Source: Sarcocystis neurona
Taxonomy: Eukaryota > Apicomplexa > Conoidasida > Eucoccidiorida > Sarcocystidae
Direction of reading: 5' to 3'
Assembly: GCA_000727475.1 (NCBI GenBank)
Contig: KL647304.1
Location: 2,435,694 to 2,499,693 of the forward strand
Length of the DNA: 64,000 nt
Shown here in pieces: positions 1-13,200 of the stretch. Position 1 is the first letter of the stretch. The number at the start of each line of letters is the position of its first letter. The notes under the pieces are model-generated. The model ran no database searches. It had not been told where the DNA came from and saw only the letters and a list, made by a program, of their open reading frames with translations. A program made the translations under genes and the position numbers.

Positions 1-3000
1 TGTGGTCAGCATTCTGCTTTCGTCCTCTCCTTGTGTTCTCTTCTTGTTTTGTCCGCTCGCCTTTTCACGGACTTTGACATTCTTTCGATATTTCCCGTTT
101 AAGTGTTTACCTTCACACACTCTTCTTTCTTACTTTCTCTGCTCCTGTTCAACAGTTCTTGACTCTCACAACTGTCAGCACGACCTTTCCCTACGTGTCC
201 ACTCCTATAACTGTCCCCCTCTGTGTGTGTCTGTATATCGACGTCCTTCCCTTGTTTCCCTACTTTCCACAGCTTCCCCTTCCTATTCTTCTTCCTTCTC
301 TTCTCTACGATTCTCCTCTGCCTTTTTTATGGCCCGTTGCACCGTCGACCTGTGGCTTCTTCGTCCTTTCCCCTTCTCGCTTGAACGTCCTTGTCTCCTG
401 GTTTTCTTCGTATTTTTCTCCTCTACATTCCGAACTTCACGTGACAATTTCTGGCGTTTTTCGTCGCGTCTTCTCCTCGTCCCATGTTGCTTCTACTTTC
501 ATTTCCTTTTATTCGCACCTGCGGGAGATCTGCAGGATATTCTAGAATCTGTCATCCTTGGCTGTTACCTGTCCAAACATCTTTCTCGGCCTTCATTTCC
601 TTTTCTCGTTAACTTTCTTCCTGCGTCTTCGCCGTGCTCTGTGCGTGCTTTCCACTCCTTGCGGTGATCTGCCTCGTCTCTTCGTCCCCATCCTTCCTCT
701 TCTTCTCTCCTTCTGTTCCCTCACCTGTCCCTTCCTTTTCTACTTTATTCTTTCTCTTTGGTCTTCCAAGTTCGGCTGTTTCCTCTCTTTCTAGTTTTTC
801 ATATGTACACGTAGACGTAAGTATGGAAATTTGCACAGAGTATAGACGGCCACACACCCAGGGATACATACACATACGCGTTTGTGTGTACAAGGCTTAG
901 GCTCTCTTTGGAGGTGTTTTTTCGTCTCTATTATGTTTGTTCCTTTTCCTCTGCCTGCTGACCTCACCTCTGTCGCCCTCTTCGCTTTCACTTCATTCTC
1001 TCTGTTCCTGCGTGTACGGTAAATTCTTGTGCCCGTCTATATACATATATATACTGGTAACACGTTATATACATGTCTACACACTCGTTTAAGCGCACTC
1101 GTCACTACGCATGTAGACATACAAAACGTGAAGCTCTGAAGCCGCGCATATGCAAATCTCTATTTTGTATACGTGGGTGCTTCCATAAAAAGAAAAAAAT
1201 ATGTATATACACACACACGTGCATACATATATACGAGCGCAGGTGTGTTCCATCCGTCCGCTCGATTTCTCCAAACAAACTTATAAACAGACGGATATAT
1301 ACATAAGGAATGCGTATTCTGTCTCTTGCGCCGTGGACGTTTCTTTCCTTGTTCCCCCGACTCTTCTTTTCCAGTGCCACTTGTTTGTGTCCCGCTGGGA
1401 AAATGCCTTGTCCATGCCCTACTCCTCCCTGTGTCTCCTTCGGCTTCTCCTCTCTTTTCTACAATCGCTCTCTCCTTGCTCCTCCCTGTCTTCCCCGCCC
1501 ATCCTTGGTGACCTGCTCCCCCTACTCGTCCCTGTGCCTTTTTTTTCGCCCTCTCCTCCTCTACCCAGGCTCAGAGATTGTCTCTCAGTTGCTTCCCCTC
1601 TTCTTCTTTCTTGTTCTCTTCTTCACGCGTCCTTCCTTTACTGCGTTCCTTCCTCTTCTCCCCTTCTTCGTCGTCCTCTTTTTCTCCCTCTCGCGTTCCT
1701 TCGGTCTTCTTCCGCTCAACCGTACTTCTTTTCTCTTTTTGCTCGGACCCTGCCGCCCGTCGGTGTCATTTTCCTATCCCTGTCTTTGTCCTCCTCCTAG
1801 TTTTCTCTCCTTTCTCCTCACCTCTCTCTGCCTTTTACGGCGGCATCCGTTGTTATCGCATCTGCCCGTGCTTGTGCGTCCCACCGCCTTCTTTTTCTGT
1901 TCCTCTTCCGCCGAAGAATTTCTTCTGCCCCTTCTTATCCTACTTTAAGTTTTTCATTCCGTGCGGGTGATATCTGACTTTCTGTGTGTCGTCTTCTAAC
2001 CTGCCTCTCCTTCCTGTTTTCCGGCGTTTTCGTTCGAAATTCCGCTTTCTGCCTCTCTCTACGTCTCTCTCTTTTGCTTCTCTTTTTTTTTGTCTCTTCT
2101 CCGCCTCCCTTCTGACTTCTTGATCCGCCTTCCTTTTCGTCGTCGCCTCCGCCGGTTTCTTCTTCATCTCTTTTGCCGTCCTGCCCACGATTCTACAAAT
2201 TTTGCGCCCGCTCTCGAGAGAGCCACCTTGCAGGAAAAGTTTTAGTTCAAAGCCCTGCTCACTATCCGCTGGACTCTAATACGGTTGTTCTGCTGTTCTT
2301 CTTACTTCGATATCCTTAATATTCTTGATTTTTCTTGGTCGTCGCTATACACCTCTGACTCCTGCAAAATTTGTTGCCATGCCCTGTGTGGGTGCGGCGT
2401 CGCTGCAAAGAGGGAATTCCTACAAACGTGTGCATACGTGTTCTACGCCACGCTCTTTTCCAGTCCTGATGTGCTTCGTTTTTCGTCTTCCTCTCTTGTG
2501 TCTCACTTCTTTTACCATGATCTGTCCACCCTTCCGCTATATCGCTCCTTATCCTGTCCTTCCTCACTTCGGTTCGTTCGCTTTCGTTCACACGCCCGCT
2601 CTCGTCCTTTTCCGTCGTCATCTCTTCCTCTGCTTCGTATTCTTTCATTGCCTCCTAGTCCCCTAGTTCCCGCTCTGCTGTCTTGACGTTTGACTTCCTT
2701 TTTCTCTTCCACTTTTGCTCCTGCTTCGCGACGGGCTACGCCACTCTCTCTCCGGCGTCTTCTGCTGCTGCTTCTTGTCTCCTGTTCTCTACCTCACCGT
2801 TACCCTGCGTCTTTCTCCTTCCCTCCTACTTCCTTTCCTTCTCTGGTATTTGTCTTCCCTGTCCCTTCCCCTCTCGTTTCTCCGCTTGACGTCGGCCCCT
2901 CACACGCATCTTGGCAAATCTTCCCTGCTGGCTCTTGCACACCTTCCTGCACTTCTGCCTCTATAGGGCAGCCTCGACACCTGTTTTCTTCGTGTGCTGC

Positions 3001-3110
3001 TGTTTCTTCGCCTTCCTTCTACTCGTATTCTGCTACTGCGCCTCTTCCTTCGGTACTCGCCTCCTCCACGCGTTTTGTGGACCTTGCTGCTGAGCCCTTC
3101 CCCGGCCTGG
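1..3110. repeat. Pyrimidine-rich low-complexity region, no gene recognised
   Basis: The + strand is strongly C/T-rich over about 1-780 and 1320-3110, with short TA-rich and TACGTA-type stretches between (about 1035-1300). Long open frames appear in all three + frames at once, rich in Ser, Leu, Phe and Pro. The opposite strand gives Lys/Arg/Glu-rich frames. This is what a near-homopyrimidine strand produces by chance, because it makes few stop codons. No domain or conserved motif is visible. The same kind of block occurs inside introns of the two downstream genes that I can model, so this one may be an intron of the 5' part of the first acyltransferase gene, or plain intergenic DNA. Confidence 0.7.
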
Positions 3111-3650
3111 CACGTTTGTGCTCCCACCTAGACACAGGTGCACAAAGGCGTATACACGTAGCTCCACCTGCACACGTATATACGTCAGCAAGCCTCACGG
3201 TTAGAATCACGCCGTGAAGGTCAGCGCACACACGGCGGCAGTATGCCAGTGCAACTCCTCATGAGAGTGTTGCACGTGCTGCTGTCTTTCTTGTCGCATT
3301 TATCCACTGTGTCTATTCCTGCAAGACCTGCAGGGTAAATGCCAGTACAACGTCCTACGAATGCGTACGTCCTGGTGTATGCTTCTTTCGTTTATAGTAA
3401 TTTATATTGCGGGGGCTACTCTGAAGAAAGTCATTTTAAATCGCAGCTGGCTATACCTGTGTGTATTCTAGGATGCCTACTGATGTATATGGTGGTGTTT
3501 GCGGGGGCTAATATGTATAGATACGTATATGATTAAAACAAAGTTTTTCCCTCTCCTATAGCTGTTTACTACAAATAATATTATCTGCCCATCTCTCTCC
3601 ATAACTCTCTATCTCTCTCTATATATATGTATATTTGGGTGGGCTCGTAC

Positions 3651-3858
3651 GCGTTATAGTGTCTACTGCTGTATACTTTGCTGCACGTTCTGACATTTAC
3701 CGAGGTCAGCGCAAAGGATCATGCAGATGTTCACACGTGTACCTATCTCTCTCTCTCTGTATGTATATATGTATATATATATATATGTATTTATATATAA
3801 ATATGGAGATACCCACACGCATTACGGTATCGACTGCTGTATATGTTGCTGCACGTTC
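3651..3858. repeat. Pair of 40-bp direct repeats flanking a TC/TA microsatellite
   Basis: Segments 3651-3690 and 3819-3858 align without gaps over 40 bases with a few mismatches, and both end in CTGCACGTTC. They are 168 bases apart. Between them lies a (TC)n-(TA)n microsatellite at about 3745-3805. No open frame or known element is associated with the pair. Confidence 0.6.
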
Positions 3859-3959
3859 TTGTATATGTAGAGGCTAGGGTAAGGTTGCCGGGAGATATTT
3901 ATTCATATAACCGGGACGCTGTCTGAACCTGGGGTCGCGGTGCCACTTTCTGTGCACGC

Positions 3960-4110
3960 AGAGCCTTCCGCTGCTGCAGAAGTGCGGTGCGGAGCAGCAG
4001 CGGCAGGAGCCCCTTCTTTGCTGGCGGGCATGCAGGAGGAGCAGCAGCAGCACGAGAGGGACGACGGGGAGGAGGAACAGCAGCAGCAGTCGTCTGTCGT
4101 TCTCTGCAGC
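3960..4110. repeat. CAG/GCA triplet-rich stretch upstream of the first acyltransferase start
   Basis: The + strand contains clusters of CAG, GCAGCA and AGCAGC. The frame used by the acyltransferase is open from 3911, after a TAA at 3908, through to 4534. It would read as a Ser-rich segment here, but it has no ATG before 4202. The stretch could be a 5' UTR, the 3' end of an intron (candidate acceptors end at 3979 and 4109), or a coding extension. Confidence 0.55.
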
Positions 4111-4201
4111 GGAACTGTTCGATAGCCGCTGCCGCCGGTGGAGGTCAGTTCCTTCGGTGCTGCCGCCAGGGGTCGGAAGTCGCAGAGAGAAAGTTGCTGC
4201 A

Positions 4202-7200
4202 ATGCTGCTGCACTTCTGTCTCAATGGGTGGTTTCTTTATCTCCCTCCGTTGCTGTTCTGGCTGCTGCGTCGCGGCTGCTTCTGCATCAGAGGCAGCGCG
4301 CGGGACTGTCGGCGAAGACGCCTGCTGCTCTGCTGCTGCTTCGGGCTGCTGCTTCTTCTTCTGCGTCTGCTGTCTCCGGTTTCTCACCGACCGCAGGCGA
4401 GGCAATGGAGCATCTGGACTCTCCTTTTTAAATACCACAGAGCGACAGTAATTCTCGAGGATGCCAAGGCCCTTCCTCCCAGCCAACTCACCATCTTTGC
4501 CGCATCTCCTCACGCTGTCGTGCCAGTAGCGCAGGTACGTAGACAGGCGTAGATCCTCCGTATTTGATTAAACCGTTTGAGCACCACCCTATATATATAC
4601 GTATATACATACTGAACGTACTGGCAAACGCGTATACATATATGTGTATACGTGTGCACACGTACACTTTCCTTTTCTCGCATAAAAGGCTTCCTTCTCC
4701 AGCGCCGTAGACGTCTGCTCCTTTTCGTGCCTGCTACTAATTCTCTCTACTCAAAGTTCGAACACGTCTAGTATGGGCGCGAGCACATGTAGACGCACAC
4801 ACAGACACAGATGTATACGTGTGTAGATATGTACGTACCTGCTGCTCTGGTTGCAGCGGTGCAGTTGTTTTTTCTCCTCACACACCCAAAGAAGCTCAGC
4901 CTTACTTGAGAACCAGTGCCGCAAGCGTCTACTTTCAAATATCTTCCGCTGATGCATCTGTGTACGCAAGACTCTTTACTGGCCACCTGTGTTTTACGGA
5001 TGGATGCATGCACACACATAAGGATATATACATATATAGGTCTATGTATATATATGTGTGCGTACAAGTGCGCATGCGTCCCTTTCTGCTTCTGTATACG
5101 TTTGTTCAACAGGTGTATCGACGTTGTGCGCAGACGCAGTCCCACCACACGGGCGCGGGACTCCACGCGGGTCTGTGTATAGGGGAAATCACGCAGAATT
5201 AATCCTTTGGAGTGTGCGGCCCTGCAGCACCCACGTCCAGACGCCGGTGCTATAATATAGCCCTACACACACGTACACATGCAGGTTGCCTGAACACGTG
5301 TCTCTTTATACATGCGTATACACGCGCACAACCGTACATATACACACTTGTACGTTAGTTGGTAGAGCAGGGGGTAGCCGGCTTTCCTCTCTCCTCCCCC
5401 TGCTGTGGACAGGGTTTCGCGTCACTGCTCTACTAGGGCTGACAATTGGTGCCGCTACAACTGCAACTTTGCTGCATTCCGCCGCTGTCACAGGTGCTGC
5501 AGCGGCTGCTGCTCTGCTGCGGCGCTCCTCTGTTGCTGCCCGTGTGTTGACTCCACTGCCGCCGGCAAGACCTCCCTGATGCTGGTGCTGTTGGCGCCAG
5601 TCTCGCACTGCTTGCGCTGCTACTGTGCTGCTGTGGTTCTGTGTCTTCTGCTGGTGCTCCTGCTCCTACCGGCACAAAACTGCCGTTGTTGCTAGCCTGG
5701 TGCTGCTGCTCCTCTCCTGCTGCTACTGCTGGCTTGTGCTTGCTCGTGCTGTGCGGTTCTGCCGCGGGAGTCCCGCCGGTTGCTCCTGCAGAGTCTGCTA
5801 CCGATGAGAGGCTTTTACTCGATTCTCGGAAGTTTTCGCCTGGCAGCAGCGTCGATTTTGAAGTTTGTCCCGGTGTACGGACACCTCACGCGGCTCATTG
5901 GTGGCGTGGACGCGAGCTGGTGAGACTGCCAAAACCGAAAGAAGAGAAAAAACAGCAGAGGAAAGTGCGAGAAGGCGGGACGAGGACGCGATGACCCAGG
6001 AATAGAATTTAGCGTCGGCACACTCTGCGCAGGCCACCAGCAGCATCAGTGCCAGCGGTTGAAGGGCCAGTAGTGGCAGAGAAGAAGGAATACAGGAGAC
6101 GGACTCACGAAAGAAAAGGATACAACCGTGGGGGGAAGGTGCGGGTAAGCACCTAAAAGTACAGAGCAGCACCAGCAGGACAGAAGAAATTGAGAAGGAG
6201 CAATTGCCCGCACAGAGAGCAACAGAAGAAGGACAAACACTTTCAGAAAATAAAGTCGAGGGGAACAAAGAACTGAGAGAGGCACCGACGCAGAGATAAC
6301 AAGGCACCGAGCTTTGCGAGGCCTGCTGCGAAGCGTCCAGTCAACTCGCGGACGTAACACGAAGAGGTAGTCGTCTGTGCTCTGCCCAGTAAAATACAAA
6401 TATATATTTATAGACGCGTTCCCGTTTATGAGTATATGCCCATTTCAGAGCGACGCACGTGCAGCAGTAGTCGTACAGCCAGGAGAAGGGGATGTAGTTC
6501 TTGTGTATGAGTACATCTACAGACGAGGGAAGCACGCGAAGGGGAATGTGTCCGTCTCTTCCTGTTAGTATTTGTTAGAATGTGTGTGGGCCAGGATATA
6601 CACGCACACGCAACGTAGACGACATCTATGTCTGTAGTCAGGCGTCTGTGTACATCTGGACAGTATTTGCGTGACCTAGCGAGGATGCGGAAGAACCCAA
6701 CGTAGGTTTTCACGCGGAACCTTATTTCTCTCTATATGTTGTACAGTTGGGCACGTAGGGCGCACCAGCGTAATGGCTTTAAACAGTCTGTCAGATCGCT
6801 CCAGGAAGATAGGTGTAGAAGTAGCTATATTGACTGCGATGTACACAGAGACAGAGGAGGCGACGACACACTCAAACTATGCGGAGTTTCTCCTTTGGTA
6901 GAGCAAAACAGGTACGACTTTAGGTGACAAATGAATTTATAAGGAACATATATATATATATATATGTGTATATATGTATCAATATATATATATGTATTTG
7001 TATATATATATATGCATGAATATTTATATGTATATATATGTTCGTATATATGCACGCACACGTGCAGTTCGTGGAGCAACATGGACTCCGGGAAATCGGC
7101 CTTTTACAGGTGTATGTATGTACACCAGGATTCGTGAAAAGACATGTGTGGCTGTCGAAGCTGCCTTTTTGCCCTCGACCTTACGCCTATATATGTGTAC

Positions 7201-10200
7201 GCAAGTACTTGTAAAAGGACGCACGCGCCTATCAAGGCTGCTTTTCTGCTTTTGTTCCTGTCTCTTCCTTCTCTATTCGTCAACTCGTGTCCTTTTATGG
7301 TCCTTTCTCTTTTTATTTCTTCCTCCTTTTCCAACTGTGTGCCTTCTCTCTTCTGCTGCCTGTTCGTTCAAAAACACTTCGGACTGCATGCGGCACAGGG
7401 GAAACTTGACAGAAACACTCGTGAAGAACAAGGAGAATCTACTCATCTCTCCTGGTGGTATTGCAGAAATGTACGCCGCCGGAGGCCCCCAGGTATTCAA
7501 GCCCCGTGCTTGCTGCTGTGGGACGCCCTCTCGTTGCCTCTGCTGTCATCGCTGTTGCCGGTGATGCGCCTGCTGCGTCGCAGTACTCCTGCCAATGCTT
7601 TTGCTGCCCCTACTTTTAAGTCTGCTGCTGTTGCATGGCCATACCGTGTGCTCCTGCTGCTGCTGCAGGTGCCTAGGTTTCATTCATTGCTGTTGCTCTT
7701 CCTTCTTGCTGCCTGTCTGGCCGCTGTTGCTGTTGCCGCTCTTGCATACCCTCCCTTTGCTCCCGTTGTTGCTGTTGTGGCTGCCGTTGCTGCTGCTCAA
7801 ACAGCAGGCGGCGTCGCTTCTGACGCTGTGCCGGGTAAATATATATATATATATGTATATGCGTACAGTAGGCTGGCACTCGAACACAGAAACGGGTAGA
7901 CGTACATGCGTAGACAACACGCGTCTGCCTGTTATTTGCTACATATGTCTCTGCATTTTATGACGCATCTGTGCACTCGTTCGTATACATATACTCGTAT
8001 GCGTGTACGCGTAGGCGCGCTTCCCTACACATACAAAACCTACACGTGTGTACGTCTCTGCTTCAGAAGTAGTGTTAGAGAACCACCAATACACATGCCT
8101 ATATTTATGCTTGTGCGTGTACGTCTAGTACAGATATCTGCATCAATCCATATATGCAAATACTTACATATGTACATAGTTGTACAAACACCTGAATGCT
8201 TAGGACTGCTTAAGGTGCTTGAGAACATGCTGTGGCGCCTGCTTTCTCTCGTCTTCACACGTTTGGACGTCCTCGCCTCCTACGGCAGCGAGAAATATTT
8301 TTTTCTTCCCACTTTTCTTCTTCGCGTAAATCGACGGGGCGGCCCGGCCGAGTCATGAGTTCGACGATGGACCGTCGATCTTCGAACAGAACAAGTAGAA
8401 ATAGGTTCTTTCTAGCCCCACGCATCCGCAAATGTGTGCACGGCTGTCCTGACGTAAAGACACAAGCACATCCACATATAGACACATAAAGACTCTGTGT
8501 GTGTGTGTGTGTGTGACCCACACGTCTACACATATGAACGCCAATATAACGGGGAAAAGAGAGATAGACAGCTACACACATATTAGGCAGGCGTGCTTGT
8601 TTTCGTTGAAAAGAAGGGAGCTGCCGCTGCGGGCGAAAGAAAAACAAGAGTGGAACACTCGTCGCGACGTATATCTCTATGTGTGTGTGAGACTGTCACA
8701 ACTAACTACAGGTGCACGTATAGAGATGTGCGTGCAGGTCTGCGTATTCGTATATAAATATATATATATATATATATGTATGCAGGGCTTTCTAGGCGGT
8801 CCCAATTATTTTCATGGAAGAATTTGCTCCGTTGACATTTCCATGTGTTTTCATGCAAGAAATTTCGTACACGTAACCCGCTAATAGGACACTGTGTGCA
8901 CACGTGCACACACGACTGCGCAGCTGTACGGGTGTGTACCAGGGAAACACCACATACAGATTTAGCACTTTATATTTAGCCTTATATTCTCACATAGATT
9001 TTCCTTTTCAACAAATATCTGTCAACGTCTGTGAGTACGCCGTTTTTTTTCCTTCCTATAGGCTCACATCTGTGTACGTGTGTTTAGTGACACACCTTTA
9101 TGCGAAGTGGGCGGTCAACAAAGCAAGAGCGGGGTGGCCGCTGCTCTACTTATTCGGCAACTTTACCTAGAAGAGAAAAGATATTCTGAAGGCCAGCCGA
9201 CACAAAAACATTACTTGGAGACTCGTGCTTCCACGACGCCGCTGAACCTGCAAAGGAGAAATTTCTGCGGCTGGACACAAGCAAGTTTGTAACGCAGAGG
9301 ACTACAAACACATACGTACCAGGAACTCTGTATTTCTATGTGTGTAAGTTTGTTCATATGCTGCATGCATGTATATCGCTACAGAAATACACAGATGGCT
9401 GAACAGTTAAACAGAGATACGTGAAGCGGTTTGTGCTCTGAAAACAGAAAGGCACAACACCAGCTAGACAGGTGTGCTGATCTGCACTTCTATGTGTAGG
9501 ACCGTAAGCATTTCTTGGTAGACAGGTATTCGATTCAGTTCTTTAGTTTTCATCCACAAACAAGCAGATAGATACGACTCACAAGTTGAGTGGTGGACGC
9601 GTATGTGTAAGCAGTGCAATAAAAGGAAAGATACGCATATTAGTGGCCAGACGTAGAGAGAGGCGTAGCAGGAGGAATTGCACTCGCCTTTTGAGTGTAA
9701 ATACACACAATTCCAATGCATCGTACCTGTTGCTTTGGCCGCTCAAGAAGGCTTCTTGTTCTACGCGTTGCTTCCCTGCGAAAATGTAGTGTACACACCT
9801 GCGTAGGGGCAGAAAATCACATAGGTACACACGCACGCATGTGCGTGTGTATACACATATGTGGAAAGAAAGAGAAGGAGAGGCCGCATGTCCAGGTGTG
9901 TGGGCTTACAGATGTACAAATGTACATAGAAAGAAGGCCAGTCTTTCGGTTCAGTTGTATGCATACTGATACGAGCGGATGGGGAGAATCAAATAATTTT
10001 GATCTCTCTTTTTTTCAAACAGAACAACGTGCAGAACAAGTGTTACACAGATTTGATGCCACACCCCCAGGCAGCACGTCCTCCTTCGCAGATTCAGTTA
10101 GCTGCGCGTATATCTTGCCCAGGTAAAACGGATATGTATATGGTTGTAAACATACATGCAAAAAAGCACGAGCCTTTACTCACGTGAACGTGTAGACATT

Positions 10201-13200
10201 TGTAATACTGGCCGCCTCGTATATGCACCGCATATCCCCGTCGAGAGACTAATGGGGGGCTGAGTTCCCCTGCATACGCTGCGAGCAGCAAAGTCGGGGA
10301 CGACGAGTGCTCTGCTGCTGCTGCTGCAGGAGACGCTCGTACTGCAGGGTCGGCAGGGGCTGTTGCGTCTGGCTATGCGTGGCGGAGCTCAAGTGATACC
10401 GATATACTGCTTTGGCAATTCCAGTACTTTCAATCTAGTACCGGGCAGCAGCCGATTGCAGCAGTTAGCCCGGTAAGCTGCAGCCTTAGCCGCAAGAGAG
10501 GTTGTGTTGTACGGTTCCTACGGACTCTGCGGAAACACACTTCACAGCAGCGCAAAAACTAATGTGACTGCCGCTGTTGCACGCGTGCGCGAGTCCAAAG
10601 GCGGCAGCACAGAAACAGGGACCTTCGCGTGACCGGGGAGCGCTTGCAGGCCTCTTCCCTGCAGGACTGTGCTTATTGCGAAGTATTGCAACATTAGCAC
10701 AGCTGATCCACAGCAGAGCAGTTCTGTATTTTTTTTCTGGCGCGAAGAGATAAGGCATTGCGGGTTTTGCGGAGCGTGTGGACTGCTATAGCTGCTGCCG
10801 TAGCGTCTTTCTGCTATGAGCGAGGCCGCATCGCTGAGCGGTCGAAAGCAGCACACGTTTTGCTACGCAGGTGGGGATCGATGGAAACGGACTGCTACCT
10901 GCAGCCGCAGGTACTGCTGCTGCTGCTGAGGGTAGTGTGCTGCACTTTCCCGCAGAGGTTTACAGCAGATCACGACCATGCGACCGCTATCATCACATGT
11001 GGGCGTAGTTGCCTACCCTGCTGCAATAAGCTACTGACGTGAAATGTACACATAAGTATATAAACAGCTGTTAGTCACCCACCTGTGCGACTCCGCATCT
11101 AGATCTGTAGACTCCCTCCTTCACTGGCTCACACTTTCTCCGTACGTCCCCCCGTTGCTTCAGCAGAGACCCTAATAAAGTATTTCAAGTGCGCCTCTTC
11201 CTGCAGCTGGTCACTTTTCCTTGCGTCCTCGTGCACCCTAGCAACAATATTAACGGCGTCACCAGATTTCTAGTGCACGCAGTTGTGTCGGTGAGATCAG
11301 TAGCTGAAAATTCTCCCCTTAGACACCCATCTCCTAGGAACAGGCAGAAAACCATATCTTTACAGCGCTCAAGACGGGTTGTGCACGTGCGCAGCCCCCA
11401 GTGCAGCCAGGTCGCTCAGTAGCGTGCATCGGCTTTAGCTGGCGACTGACACAATAGCTCTGTCTCCCTCTGCATATTTACATATATATATATACACATA
11501 TGTGCGTACGCACACACGCACATATTAAGATCTCTGTACACTTGCGCACAAAAAAAGTGCACACGTAGCTTTACCTCATGCGACTAAGCATAAAGGTAAA
11601 GGAAGGCACCATTTCACAAAAATGGATAGAATGTACAGGGCATATTTTTTCAATTATGGTTGAGTGCACCAACTGCACGAAGCTGAGGCGTGTGTCTCCG
11701 TTGGCACCGGAGTGAAACGTCATTACATGTCCAACTGCGAAGAGGCTTCAGATCTCGTTCTGCAAAGCCAGCCTTCGTTCCTTCCCTGCGCCTCTCTGTA
11801 CGAAGCATACGTCGTTTCAACACGTCTCTTCCAACGGGCCTACAAAACACATATGAAGTAGCTGCGTGTGCACCGGAGGTAAGAAATGAAAATTCGGTCC
11901 TGGACCCTTAGGATGCATAACCATCGTCGTACTTGATCGCACACAAACTGGATCAAAAGCATTCCTCTTCCAACTCACAGAGGGACACATACACCCACAT
12001 TATGACACATTCGTGGAGGTGCTTGTCGCTGCTACGACAGACTCGTGCAACGTGTTACTACATCCCTTCTTTCTCCTCCGCTGTAATCGGTTGTTTCCGC
12101 GCATGTGCACGTCTACATATATATAGGCACATAGAAAGAGGCATGTTTCGCCATCTGCCCTACCGCCCTATCTTTGAATCACATATTCGTAGAACCCTGT
12201 AAACATGTGTAGTCGTTCCTTCAAGCAAACAATCAGCTGCACCCTTGCATCCACGAGTTTGCGCATGCAAGCAGCTTACTTCAGTCTCGTCCTGAGTACT
12301 TGTGCACCACCAGGCGCCTGCGGGTGGCGCTATTGCTGTTCTACGGGCGGTTTGGGTTGCCAATTCCTTTTGAAGTTCCTCTACTGTACGTCGTCGGGAG
12401 GGCACTAAAGCTGCCCCACCTTATAAACCCCACAGAGCAAGTACGTCCATCAAAAGGCACAAGTGGCGTCTGACGAGCTTTATGCGGTATACGGAAGGTC
12501 CCGCCAGAAACGAACACACGCGTGGCTGTGTTCCTGTGTATCGTATATGTTCAGATCTATAGATACCACCGCTATAGTCACGATGGACGTTGTTGCCACA
12601 TTTTCAAGATCACCTCACGGTGCCACTTCGCAGTGCATTATCCTGATAAGGCTATCTTCGGGACGCGACATACAGTTCTGTAATCTCGTCCTCCATGCCC
12701 CTCACCCTCGCTTCAGAAAGGCAAACGCTCGTATGTGGCTGCATACACTCACGGAACACAAGGAATGCACACATGACTTTAAATGGACGCATGCATGCAG
12801 GCCCGTAATGTACAGGCGAAGACGCCTGTTGCAGTGCCTTACATATGAGTGCGCAACATATTTATGCCAGTATATATACTTCGGCCGTAGGCTGGGAAGC
12901 CTGTACGTAGTGGAGTCTTATGTCGCATCACACAAGTGTACACCCACAATCTACGCGGTGGCGCCTACAGATTCTACATGCTACCTTAGGTGTGTATACG
13001 CGCACATATATGTGTATATACATATGTACTGAGGTGTGAGTTATGTAACGAATGTAGGGAAATCTGGCTGCCTTGAAATGCATGGTTTGAAAAATGTTTT
13101 GCGCGGGTTTGGGTGGAGCAAATATCGGGCTAATATATACGCGGATAAAGACGTAGCACGTGTGAGAATGCACTCACGGGGACGCACTACGATGGGTAGC

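Noticed and set aside
1..1970. Overlapping Ser/Leu/Phe/Pro-rich open frames of 130-221 codons
   Set aside because: They occur in several + frames at once in C/T-rich DNA, with no domain, and the complement gives Lys/Arg/Glu-rich frames. Composition explains them.
5798..6307. Minus-strand frame of 169 codons
   Set aside because: It is the complement of a purine-rich intron block, is Ser/Leu/Phe-rich and overlaps exon 2 of the acyltransferase. No domain.
12463..13032. Open frame of 189 codons after exon 5 of copy 1
   Set aside because: It is in the intron by the paralogue alignment, has no recognisable motif, and contains many Cys, Tyr and His codons from TAC/CAC-rich DNA.
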